A stretch of 37,559 nt of DNA, from NCBI GenBank assembly GCA_032017425.1, contig DALZPW010000014.1. The stretch is one strand, 5' to 3'. Position numbers and translations under genes: made by a program. Below are positions 29,904-37,559 of the stretch, piece by piece; within the stretch, counting starts at the first letter, position 1; the number at the start of each line of letters is the position of its first letter. Origin of the DNA: Faucicola tetraodonis. Its GTDB lineage: Bacteria > Pseudomonadota > Gammaproteobacteria > Pseudomonadales > Moraxellaceae. The notes under the pieces were generated by a model. The model did no database searches. It worked only from the letters and a program-made list of their open reading frames with translations, and was not told the origin of the DNA.

Positions 29904-30944
29904 TTAAGGCGCAGGGTTCGGGTATAAGGTCTGCACCGCTTCGATATCAGCCAATACCTCTTGGGATAATACCAAGTCTACGGACGCGATATTGCTGGCT
30001 AGTTGCTGAGTGGTGGTTGCCCCAATGATGTTGGCAGTCACAAACGAGCGGCTATTGACAAACGCCAGTGCCATTTGTGCCATATCTAGATTATGTTTTT
30101 TAGCGACTTCAGCATAGGATTGGGTGGCTTGCTGCGCTTGCTCATTCAAATAACGGGTAAAATGGCTATAAAGGCTCAAGCGACTGTTAGCAGGCTTGTT
30201 ACCGCCCAAATATTTGCCTGATAACACACCAAATGCTAGCGGTGAGTAGGCAAGTAGTCCAATTTGCTCGCGGTGACTGATTTCTGCCAGTCCCACTTCA
30301 TACAAGCGATTGAGTAGACTATATGGATTTTGTATGGTGATAGGTCTAGCAAGCCCATGTTTATCGGCTTCTGCTAAGTAGCGCATGACGCCCCAGGGGG
30401 TATCATTGGATAACCCATAAGCACGGATTCGACCTTTGGTGATTTCATCATTGAGGGCTTCGATGGTTTCCAAAAATGGCGTCAATTCTTTGGTGTCTTG
30501 CTGCGCCATATTTTCTGTATAGCCGCGTTGACCAAAAAAGTTGGTCTGACGCTCTGGCCAGTGTAGCTGATAAATATCGATATGGTCGGTTTGCAAACGC
30601 TGTAGATTGCTATCTAATGCCGCACGAATGGTTTTTTTATCAAACTTGGTATTGCCATCGCGCAAAAAGTCATTGCGAGAGATTTTACTCGCCAATACGA
30701 CACCATTTCTTTTGCCTGTCTTGGCAAACCAGCTACCCATAAAGCGCTCGGTATCACCCTGTTTGTCTTTATCAGGGGGTGACGGATACATCTCAGCGGT
30801 ATCCCAAAAGTTCACACCTTGGGCAAGGGCATAATCCATTTGTTCATGGGCATCCTGCTCGCTGTTTTGCTGTCCCCAGGTCATGGTGCCTAAGCAAATT
30901 TTGGAGACGCTATCGCCCAGTTGTGGCAATGTATCAAATTGCAT
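29904..30944 (-). CDS. tas: Aldo/keto reductase, Tas-like
   Basis: An NADPH-dependent oxidoreductase with a TIM barrel, 346 residues, the same length as E. coli Tas and alike along its whole length (LGTMTWGQQNSE, DTAEMYP, YQLHWPER, TIQNPYSLLNR, PAP at the C-terminus). The catalytic tetrad is Asp48, Tyr53, Lys87 and His128. E. coli Tas was found as a suppressor of tyrosine auxotrophy under starvation; the natural substrate is unclear. AAGGAAAA lies 9 nt before ATG 30944. Monocistronic; convergent with ssb. Confidence 0.92.
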   Translation of the reverse strand: MQFDTLPQLGDSVSKICLGTMTWGQQNSEQDAHEQMDYALAQGVNFWDTAEMYPSPPDKDKQGDTERFMGSWFAKTGKRNGVVLASKISRNDFLRDGNTKFDKKTIRAALDSNLQRLQTDHIDIYQLHWPERQTNFFGQRGYTENMAQQDTKELTPFLETIEALNDEITKGRIRAYGLSNDTPWGVMRYLAEADKHGLARPITIQNPYSLLNRLYEVGLAEISHREQIGLLAYSPLAFGVLSGKYLGGNKPANSRLSLYSHFTRYLNEQAQQATQSYAEVAKKHNLDMAQMALAFVNSRSFVTANIIGATTTQQLASNIASVDLVLSQEVLADIEAVQTLYPNPAP

Positions 30945-31327
30945 GCTATTTTCCTTGTATTTTGCATTATAGTTTTAACCAGCGTGATGAGGTGATTGTA
31001 GCAAACTCATGGTGATAAAGTCGGTTGCAAATTGTAGTGAGTGCGGCAGGTAGCCGCAATAAACAATTCACCCAAAATAAGCCTGACAAAATTTTGATTT
31101 TTTATGGATTGACATTACAACGCAATAAAAATCAGTTATGATAAAGCGTTTCATTGTAGTTAGAAAAATATTCGAGTGTTGGCGCAGAGTGGGTTCAAAA
31201 TTTTGCGCTAATGGCAATTTTTATCCTGCATGAATTATTTGATTGTTGATTAATCTGCTTGTGGATTGCGTCACTTTATTGATGTCAAAAATATTGATGT
31301 CAAAATCATTGTAAAAGGTATTCAAGT
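30945..31327. other. Divergent intergenic region tas / gspN
   Basis: A region of 383 bp without a gene. A TTGACA (31112-31117) is the best -35 for gspN but has no well-spaced -10. The 2x15-bp repeat at 31277 lies near the gspN end. No ORF or stable hairpin stands out. Confidence 0.4.
31277..31306 (+). repeat. 2 x 15-bp tandem repeat before gspN
   Basis: tattgatgtcaaaaa and tattgatgtcaaaat lie head to tail (14 of 15 identical), ending 7 bp before the AAAGG ribosome binding site of gspN. Confidence 0.85.
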
Positions 31328-32152
31328 TTGGCAAGTGTCAATTCATTACGTCCGACAAAACTATGGTGGCTGGTAGGTCTGGTTTTGCTTTGCTTAAGCT
31401 TGGTGATTCAGCTACCTGCAGCGTGGTTACTGCAAAAATTTGCCCCAAACAACCCTTACTTGCAGCAAATATCGGGCAACCTTTGGCAAGGTCAAGCCAA
31501 TTGGCAAATCAATGCGCGCCCCAATACGCCGCTGGCGGGTAGTGTCGATTGGCGCTGGCAGCCGTGGCATTTATTGATGGGCAAACTGGGTATGGCAGTC
31601 GATATCCGCTCTGGCAAAACCGACTTGCAAGGGGTGGTCAAATTCAATAAAACCAGCTGGCAAGCCAATGATTTCAATGGCAAAATCAGCCCTGACACAT
31701 TGGCGCAGTTGGTCAGTTGGCAATTACCCGACACACCGATTACCATCAAAGAAGTGTCGATTGAAAAAAATAAGCAAGGCTATCAAACCGCCGAAGGTAG
31801 CATGAATTGGGCAGGCGGTGATTTGGGGTATCCCACAGGCGGCAAAACCTACCTCATCAAACTTCCCACCATGCAAGGCAACTTAAGCGCAGATAAAGCC
31901 AGTGTGCAGCCAATAGCCAACGCTAATGGTATTAATAATAGCAACAAGGCAGCGCAAGGTAAAAGCTTGCATTTAGCCCTTACTACACCGCAAGCCGAGC
32001 GTTTAGGGGATTTTTATCTGGACCAAGATAATATGATAGATGTGTCATTGACCCAGCGATTGCTCAAAAATATGCCAGCGTACCAAGGCAAAGGGGCTGA
32101 TGATAGTGTGGTGGTGTCCATTCGCCAACCTTTGACCAGTATGGGTAATTAG
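31328..32152 (+). CDS. gspN: Type II secretion system protein N
   Basis: A 274-residue bitopic inner-membrane protein of the type II secretion system. One N-terminal helix (about 13-35) is followed by a periplasmic domain with the GspN-typical opening ISGNLWQGQANW and VDWRWQPWHLL. GspN is an accessory part present in only some systems; its exact role is unclear. The start is TTG 31328 with AAAGG 9 nt upstream; no in-frame ATG lies nearby. First gene of gspN-gspC-gspD, 10 bp before gspC. This separate N-C-D group, with the rest of the gsp genes elsewhere, is known from Acinetobacter. Confidence 0.85.
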   Translation: MASVNSLRPTKLWWLVGLVLLCLSLVIQLPAAWLLQKFAPNNPYLQQISGNLWQGQANWQINARPNTPLAGSVDWRWQPWHLLMGKLGMAVDIRSGKTDLQGVVKFNKTSWQANDFNGKISPDTLAQLVSWQLPDTPITIKEVSIEKNKQGYQTAEGSMNWAGGDLGYPTGGKTYLIKLPTMQGNLSADKASVQPIANANGINNSNKAAQGKSLHLALTTPQAERLGDFYLDQDNMIDVSLTQRLLKNMPAYQGKGADDSVVVSIRQPLTSMGN

Positions 32153-32162
32153 AGACGCAGCG

Positions 32163-33188
32163 ATGATAGCAGATATGATAAAAGCCACCCAGCGCCCCTC
32201 GTTGAGCCGTAAAACAACGACTGGTAAATTTGTGCCGATGGCGGTGGTAGAAAAACTGTATCCTTGGTTGCTATTGGCAGCTATTTTTTGGTTGGTGTGG
32301 CAATTAAGCCAAGCGATTTGGCTGTTGGTTGCCCCGCCCAAAGCCCCCGTACTCACCCCAGTCCCCTTGCAGCCGAACTTGGTTACGCAATCTGCCAATA
32401 GCAATGCGTTAGATTTTTTTGCTCAGCCAACTGCCCCGCAAGCACCGGCAGCGACACCCCCAGATATTAAAGTGGTGGGCGTCACCATTGCCACCCCAGA
32501 GAGTCAATCGTATGCAATTTTGACCGCCAATGGTAAAACCTTAAGCTATCGCATCAACGACATGATTGATGGCAGTGGTTATAAATTGGTCAAAGTTGCA
32601 GCCGATTTTGTAATAGTGGCAGATGCAAGCGGTCAAACCAGTAAAGTGCCATTTGGGCAACCGTTTTTTCTTGACCAAAGCGATGCTATCAGAGCCAAAG
32701 CGCAAGCCAACGGTGCAGCCGGCATGGGTAACGGCTCAAATATGGGACAAACCCCCACACCGAGCTTAGGCGGAGCTGCGCCACAAGGGATTGGCGGCGC
32801 GCCAGTGGCTACAGGCGATCCCCATGATCGAGAGGATTCTGCGCCCACGATGGCGACGTCAAATGGTGCCAATACCTCGCCAAGCGCTGCAACCTCAGCC
32901 ATTGGTGGCGCGATTCAAGGGCTTCAGCAAAATGCCTCGGGGTATCTAAGCCAAATGGGTGTGGCAGTAACAGGGCAAGGCTATTTGGTGACCGATGCGA
33001 TGTCCGCAGGACTAAAAAATCGACTGGGGCTACAAACAGGGGATAAAGTCATCTCTGTCAATGGACAAAACGTGGGTCAAAACCCAACGCAAGATGCCCA
33101 GCTACTACGTCAAGTGCAACAAGCAGGACAAGCCCAAATTCAAGTTCAGCGCGGTGACCAAGTCGTGACAGTACGCCAGTCATTTTGA
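32163..33188 (+). CDS. gspC: Type II secretion system protein C
   Basis: Inner-membrane clamp of type II secretion that links the inner platform to the secretin GspD. The protein has 341 residues: a short cytoplasmic start, one helix (about 33-57), the HR domain (about 100-175, IKVVGVTIATPESQSYAIL, then PFGQPFFLD), a Gly/Ala/Pro/Ser-rich linker (about 180-255), and a C-terminal PDZ domain (about 260-341) with GLKNRLGLQTGDKVISVNGQ. The linker is long. Weak ribosome binding site GAGACG, 6 nt before ATG 32163; coupling to gspN is likely given the 10-bp gap. Confidence 0.9.
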   Translation: MIADMIKATQRPSLSRKTTTGKFVPMAVVEKLYPWLLLAAIFWLVWQLSQAIWLLVAPPKAPVLTPVPLQPNLVTQSANSNALDFFAQPTAPQAPAATPPDIKVVGVTIATPESQSYAILTANGKTLSYRINDMIDGSGYKLVKVAADFVIVADASGQTSKVPFGQPFFLDQSDAIRAKAQANGAAGMGNGSNMGQTPTPSLGGAAPQGIGGAPVATGDPHDREDSAPTMATSNGANTSPSAATSAIGGAIQGLQQNASGYLSQMGVAVTGQGYLVTDAMSAGLKNRLGLQTGDKVISVNGQNVGQNPTQDAQLLRQVQQAGQAQIQVQRGDQVVTVRQSF

Positions 33189-33271
33189 TAAAACATAGTA
33201 AAAAGTTACAGACGTCATCGCTACGTGAGACACAAGTCGGTGATATGCGTTAAAAATTGATAAGGTAAATT

Positions 33272-35713
33272 ATGAAATACCCAACCATGCTAAAGCCACT
33301 ATTTTTGAGCACGACACTGGCTATGAGTATCAGTTTGCTGAGCAGTGGTCTGTCAGCTGCCCATGCAGCCACTGGCTATAAAGTGCATTTGCAAGACGCT
33401 GATATCAAGGCGTTTATCGACCAAATTGCCACTATCACGCAAAAGAACTTTGTGTTAGACCCACGTATTAATGGCAATGTGACGGTAATTTCAAACAAAC
33501 CCTTATCCCGTCAAGAAGTGTATGACTTGTTTTTAGCCGTGATGAAAGTCAATGGCATTGTAGCGATTGATCGCGGGCTGACCACAGAGCTGGTCCCTGA
33601 TACTGTTGCCAAGCAAGCAGGGGTGGATGTGGACTTACGGGGTAATACTGCAGGTAGTCAAATGGCGACCCGCATCTATTATCTCACCAACACCAATGCC
33701 AATGATATCTTAAACGTCATCCGTCCGATGATGCCGCCGTATGCCAATGCCGCTGTGGTGCCAAATGTCAATGCCATTATCCTCTCTGACCGCGCCGACA
33801 GCCTCAATCAATATGCAAAATTGATTAGCGATCTTGATAGCAATATGAATGACAAGCTGACCATTATTCCGCTGCGTCATGTGGATGCCAAGCGCATGAT
33901 GGATTTATTAAGCTCACTGACAGGCACGAACGGTGGTACAGCGCCAGCTGCTGCGGGTCAATCAGGGCAGGCTGCTGTGGCATCAACTGGTGGCAGCCTG
34001 ATCAATATCATTGCCGACCCGATTTCTGATAGGCTGCTCGTCAAAGGTAGTGCCGAGATGACAGCCAAAGTACAGCGAATGGTAGAGCAGTTAGACACCG
34101 TGCCGACACAACGTCTCAGTGGGCTTCGCGTGTTTCGTTTAAAATATGCCAGTGCCACCCATATTGCAGAAATGCTACGCGGACTGCTTGCCTATCAATC
34201 CATCAATAGCTCAGGTGACCAAACCACCTTGCAAGCAAGCTCAATGTTTCAATCTAGTAGCGATACCAGTAATAACAGCGCAGCGAATACCACCAATACT
34301 GCAGCGTCACCGACAGGCTCACCGCTAAATACCTCCTCCACTAGCAACACAACGACTGCGCAAAACAGCGGCTATCAAGGTCGACCTTTTAGCATTATCG
34401 CTGACCAAACCCAAAACTCCGTCATCGTCAATGCTAACCCAGAGTTAATGGTAGAAATCGAAAATGCTATTAATGAGCTAGATACCCGCCGTGACCAAGT
34501 GTTGATTCAAGCAGCGATTATGGAAATCTCAGGCAATGATACCCAGCAACTTGGCGTGCAATGGGCAATGGGCAATGCCAATAGCGGCGTAGGGGTAATT
34601 AACTTCAATAACATCGGCGCCTCTGCAGTAGGGCTGGCATCTGAGATATTAAGCAAAACCCCAGGTACGGCGGCAGCCTCCGTGGCAGGCGCGCTGTTGG
34701 GGATTGGCACTAGTAAAACCGATAGTAACGGTAATCGTGAGTTTTATGGCGCGATTTTGCAAGCCATCAATAAAACCAACAACGCCAATCTGTTATCCAT
34801 GCCCTCTATTTTGACGTTGGATAACGAAAAAGCCAATATTTTGGTAGGGCAGAACGTGCCATTTGTGACCGGCTCTTACACCACGGCAAGTAACTCATCA
34901 ACCACGCCGTTTCAAACCGTGAGCCGTCAAGATGTCGGTATCAATCTCAATGTCATTCCGCATATTGGTGATAATGGTTCAGTGCGACTTGAGATTTCGC
35001 AGGAAGTGTCCTCCATTGTCGATGGCACCCTCAATAACGTGAGCGGTGTCGTCACCAACAAGAATTTAATCAAAACCACTATTTTAGCGGATAACCAACA
35101 AACCGTGGCATTGGGTGGGTTGATGCGGGATAACAGCACGTATGGTCAGCAAAAAGTCCCAGGATTGGGTGATGCGCCGATTCTTGGTAATTTATTTCGC
35201 TCAAAAAGCAAAAACTCGGACAAAACCAATCTGATTGTATTTTTACAGCCGACGATTTTGCGTAATGGTAGCGCGGTGGCAAGCGTGACCGAAAAAAGCT
35301 TAGACGGTATTCGTACCATGCAACTGGTAATTGATAAAAACGGCACGCTCAAACAAATCCCACTTAATATCAATGCCATGTTCCCCAATACCAATAGGGT
35401 GCAAAATGGCGTCAAATTGCCAACAGACGACTTGGTTACCCCAGCCGAGCAAAGCTTATCAAACACGCCAAGAGTGTATGCCAATGGTGTCGATATCGTC
35501 ACGCCCGTGTCATCAAACGTGTCTCGCACAGGCAGTTCATCGACCACAACTGTCACTCGCCCAGCGAACAGTACCGTTACTCAAGCGACCATCACCCAAT
35601 CTACCGTTACCCAATCTACAGGGCAGACAGGGCAGGGCGCAAAAATGGCTCAAACGCCTGTGGTGATTGCGACCCCGCCTGCGGTGCAGACCATCACCGT
35701 GACAAATCCCTAA
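33272..35713 (+). CDS. gspD: Type II secretion system secretin
   Basis: Outer-membrane secretin that forms the exit pore. The protein has 813 residues. Signal peptide with predicted cleavage after AHA (about residue 32); N0 domain about 35-105 (VHLQDADIKAFIDQIATITQ), N1 and N2 to about 275, N3 about 285-440 broken by a Ser/Thr/Asn-rich insert (about 325-370), then the secretin core (about 490-690) with VPGLGDAPILGNLFRSK, the family signature. The C-terminus beyond 730 is a Thr/Ser/Gln-rich tail. There is no pilotin gene in the window. AAGG precedes ATG 33272 by 7 nt; 83 bp after gspC. The operon probably continues into the FHA gene. Confidence 0.93.
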   Translation: MKYPTMLKPLFLSTTLAMSISLLSSGLSAAHAATGYKVHLQDADIKAFIDQIATITQKNFVLDPRINGNVTVISNKPLSRQEVYDLFLAVMKVNGIVAIDRGLTTELVPDTVAKQAGVDVDLRGNTAGSQMATRIYYLTNTNANDILNVIRPMMPPYANAAVVPNVNAIILSDRADSLNQYAKLISDLDSNMNDKLTIIPLRHVDAKRMMDLLSSLTGTNGGTAPAAAGQSGQAAVASTGGSLINIIADPISDRLLVKGSAEMTAKVQRMVEQLDTVPTQRLSGLRVFRLKYASATHIAEMLRGLLAYQSINSSGDQTTLQASSMFQSSSDTSNNSAANTTNTAASPTGSPLNTSSTSNTTTAQNSGYQGRPFSIIADQTQNSVIVNANPELMVEIENAINELDTRRDQVLIQAAIMEISGNDTQQLGVQWAMGNANSGVGVINFNNIGASAVGLASEILSKTPGTAAASVAGALLGIGTSKTDSNGNREFYGAILQAINKTNNANLLSMPSILTLDNEKANILVGQNVPFVTGSYTTASNSSTTPFQTVSRQDVGINLNVIPHIGDNGSVRLEISQEVSSIVDGTLNNVSGVVTNKNLIKTTILADNQQTVALGGLMRDNSTYGQQKVPGLGDAPILGNLFRSKSKNSDKTNLIVFLQPTILRNGSAVASVTEKSLDGIRTMQLVIDKNGTLKQIPLNINAMFPNTNRVQNGVKLPTDDLVTPAEQSLSNTPRVYANGVDIVTPVSSNVSRTGSSSTTTVTRPANSTVTQATITQSTVTQSTGQTGQGAKMAQTPVVIATPPAVQTITVTNP

Positions 35714-35776
35714 AAATGTCCCATAATGCCAAGCATAATGATAATATTGAATACCCCTTAGGAGTAGGAGACTTGC

Positions 35777-36652
35777 ATGGACAATTATCAAACTAATGCA
35801 GTGAATACGATGAACCTTACCGACAACTCGCAAGGCACTTCATGGCAACTCATTGGGCTGTCACCAGCGTTGGCGGATTTAACTATAGATATTGATAAAA
35901 GCTTAAGCATCGGACGTAGCGATAGCAATAATTTGGTATTAGCAACCTCACAAATCTCTCGCCAACACGCCAAGATTAACTGTATTGGTGAGCAGTTGTA
36001 TGTGCAAGACCTAGGCTCAAGCAATGGTACCTTTGTCAATGGTGAGCGTATCGGTACAGACGCGCATGCTTTGCAAGCCACTGATGAACTTGCCTTTGCT
36101 GACTTGGTATTTTTGGTGGTAAATGCCCCAGTCGACGCACTGGATGGTGATAGTTTTCTCAATAGTTTACAAGACATTGAAAGCTTTACACCCACCACTG
36201 ACATTCATACCCAAACTGAATCGACTCCATCGGTTGAGCCCATATCAGCGAACGCTGCAGCCAACGCCGCGCCTGTGATAGATGTCGTTACCACGCAAGA
36301 TTTTTTACCTAGCGAGCAGCTGAGCAACACTCACGTCGAACAATCCGTACCTTCTACACCGACAACAACAGTCGATGTAGCAAGCATTGATAATCCCACA
36401 TCACCGCTACTTAATACACCGGCTCAGCCGCCTGTCATCACTGAGGCAGTAGCAGTATCATCACAGCCCGTTGTCTCACCCGTTCAGCCAGCGCAACCAT
36501 CGCCAGTTAGCACAGTAGACACTGATGCAATGAAACCTACGCCAATGAAAAGTGAGCCAACAAAACCTACGGCAAAGAAAAACGCCACAGTCGCAATCAT
36601 GATTGTGGTAATCATTGCGCTGATTATTGCATCCGTGTTGTTGATGTATTAG
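35777..36652 (+). CDS. FHA-domain protein with C-terminal membrane anchor
   Basis: A 291-residue protein. The forkhead-associated domain spans about 23-115 with all key sites: GRSDSNNLVL (Gly46-Arg47), SRQHAKI (Ser61, His64) and LGSSNGTFVNGERI (Asn83-Gly84). FHA domains bind phosphothreonine peptides. A Pro/Thr/Val-rich, low-complexity region (about 135-265) leads to one hydrophobic helix at the very end (about 269-291), so the FHA domain probably faces the cytoplasm from a tail-anchored position. GGAG lies 7-8 nt before ATG 35777. It starts 63 bp after gspD with no terminator between, which suggests co-transcription with the secretion genes. No Ser/Thr kinase gene is visible here. Confidence 0.85.
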   Translation: MDNYQTNAVNTMNLTDNSQGTSWQLIGLSPALADLTIDIDKSLSIGRSDSNNLVLATSQISRQHAKINCIGEQLYVQDLGSSNGTFVNGERIGTDAHALQATDELAFADLVFLVVNAPVDALDGDSFLNSLQDIESFTPTTDIHTQTESTPSVEPISANAAANAAPVIDVVTTQDFLPSEQLSNTHVEQSVPSTPTTTVDVASIDNPTSPLLNTPAQPPVITEAVAVSSQPVVSPVQPAQPSPVSTVDTDAMKPTPMKSEPTKPTAKKNATVAIMIVVIIALIIASVLLMY

Positions 36653-36753
36653 GGTTTAGGTAGCAAATAAGCGGCGCAAGGCGCCTAAAATGCGGATTTG
36701 AATCATTAAATTTTCGTTTTAGCAAAAAAAATGAAAAAAAACTAAAAAAACGC

Positions 36754-36781
36754 TTGCAAGATTAAAAATATTTGCTAAAAT
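36754..36781 (+). promoter_or_regulatory. Promoter of the tRNA-tuf operon
   Basis: TTGCAA (36754-36759), a 16-bp spacer and TAAAAT (36776-36781) lie 22 bp before the first tRNA, at the usual distance for a stable-RNA promoter. A very A-rich stretch (36720-36750) directly upstream may serve as an UP element. Confidence 0.7.
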
Positions 36782-36803
36782 GCTCACCACTTTCAAGCGA
36801 TAC

Positions 36804-36879
<76 letters not shown>

Positions 36880-36922
36880 TCCTTTAACACATCGTGTTAA
36901 GCGTACCTTGAAAGACAACTAT

Positions 36923-37006
36923 GGTGGGGTTCCCGAGCGGTCAAAGGGGACGGACTGTAAATCCGTTGCGAGAGCTTCGAAGGTTCGAATCCTTCCCCCA
37001 CCACCA
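36923..37006 (+). tRNA. tRNA-Tyr (anticodon GTA)
   Basis: Acceptor GGTGGGG/CCCCACC, anticodon loop CTGTAAA with GTA, and the long variable arm (about TTGCGAGAGCTTCG) of a class II tRNA. T-arm GGTTCGAATCC, then encoded CCA. Second gene of the tRNA-tuf operon. Confidence 0.97.
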
Positions 37007-37081
37007 TTTGCCTGCTATTGTTATCTGAATATTCCCTAATCACGTTAACAGTAAGTCCAGTATGCTTGGGCGGGTCGCATT

Positions 37082-37155
37082 GCGGGTGTAGTTTAGTGGT
37101 AGAACCTCAGCCTTCCAAGCTGATGGTGCGGGTTCGATTCCCGCCACCCGCTCCA
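37082..37155 (+). tRNA. tRNA-Gly (anticodon TCC)
   Basis: Acceptor GCGGGTG/CACCCGC, anticodon loop CTTCCAA with TCC, T-arm GGTTCGATTCC, encoded CCA; 74 nt. Third gene of the operon. Confidence 0.97.
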
Positions 37156-37175
37156 TTATTCTAAACCAAAGTTTT

Positions 37176-37250
<75 letters not shown>

Positions 37251-37290
37251 GTTTTATAGAAAATACATTGAGATAAACTAAAAAATAGTT

Positions 37291-37321
37291 AAGGCAGCAC
37301 AGATGTGTTGCCTTTTGTTTT
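37291..37321 (+). terminator. Terminator/attenuator between the tRNAs and tuf
   Basis: AAGGCAGCACA pairs with TGTGTTGCCTT (one G-U pair) around two bases, then TTTGTTTT. It would stop some tRNA transcripts before tuf and leave tuf partly to its own promoter. Confidence 0.65.
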
Positions 37322-37370
37322 AGCAATAACAAAAAAGTTTACCCATAAAGATGAAGGCTATGGAAAAAAC

Positions 37371-37398
37371 TTGAAATTTATGTTAAATTTGCTATTTT
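37371..37398 (+). promoter_or_regulatory. Possible tuf promoter
   Basis: TTGAAA (37371-37376), a 16-bp spacer and TATTTT (37393-37398). Transcription would start near 37405, leaving a leader of about 110 nt with a weakly repeated 15-nt pattern (gcaacac...) at 37413-37457. Confidence 0.45.
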
Positions 37399-37517
37399 AG
37401 TGACCTAGCAACACTCAAATTGGCAACACCAGCACTGGCAATACAGATACACCAGTTGGTTTATAGCTTTGAGCTAGGGTATTGCTAACAGTTTAACAAT
37501 GATCAGAGGATTAAATT

Positions 37518-37559
37518 ATGGCAAAGGCCAAGTTTGAACGTACTAAACCACACGTTAAC
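37518..37559 (+). CDS. tuf: Elongation factor Tu (5' end only)
   Basis: Only 14 codons lie in the window: they read MAKAKFERTKPHVN, the standard start of EF-Tu. AGAGGA lies 7 nt before ATG 37518. The position after the Thr-Tyr-Gly-Thr tRNAs corresponds to tufB of E. coli. Partial because the window ends. Confidence 0.93.
   Translation, partial: MAKAKFERTKPHVN

Overview
The window looks like a chromosomal segment of a gammaproteobacterium of the family Moraxellaceae (Moraxella/Faucicola or Psychrobacter type). The evidence is the gene content and order: a stand-alone gspN-gspC-gspD secretion cluster followed by an FHA gene, a TrpR-trpE-trpG block, a long-type isocitrate lyase next to a LysR regulator, SpeC-type ornithine decarboxylase, and the Thr-Tyr-Gly-Thr tRNA operon in front of tuf. 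The genus call is inference; no rRNA is present.

Layout. 1-1100: tRNA-Glu with its promoter and terminator (minus strand), then two tandem, related genes for tiny membrane proteins. 1116-3275: ornithine decarboxylase. 3388-3981: a Fur-box-headed PepSY-type membrane protein. 4103-6894: trpR, trpE and trpG on the minus strand, with a nearly identical 28-bp element in front of trpR and of trpE (candidate TrpR operators). 7291-11171: oleate hydratase, a glutathione S-transferase and a ketopantoate reductase-like enzyme. 11306-12129: a 40-codon ORF coupled to bioD. 12130-12857: rpmB-rpmG behind a long, strongly folded leader. 13056-16596: a membrane-anchored C13 (legumain/caspase-fold) peptidase, NhaA and a lipoprotein. 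16632-19711: divergent LysR regulator and isocitrate lyase. 19795-21823: a two-helix K+ channel, a possible transposase scrap and a chalcone-isomerase-like protein.

22042-29771: uvrA (minus) and an MFS transporter followed by ssb (plus). The uvrA/MFS/ssb neighbourhood is known from other gammaproteobacteria. Here it is split by an extra pair, an AT-rich orphan ParA-like ATPase and a divergent zinc-ribbon/GIY-YIG-like/coiled-coil/tail-anchored protein, which is the most accessory-looking part of the window. 29904-36652: Tas-like aldo/keto reductase, then type II secretion genes gspN, gspC and gspD and an FHA protein with a C-terminal membrane anchor. 36804-37559: four tRNAs and the start of tuf.

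The most striking structural signals are two. (1) Short direct tandem repeats (12-16 bp units, 2-5 copies) sit immediately upstream of the start codons of several unrelated genes: trpE 5x16, ssb 4x12, the YajR-like MFS gene 3x15, oleate hydratase 2x16 and gspN 2x15. (2) The roughly 250-nt rpmB leader carries a three-way-junction-like fold, a long branched stem and a perfect hairpin next to the ribosome binding site. Both can be read directly in the sequence; their functions are inference.
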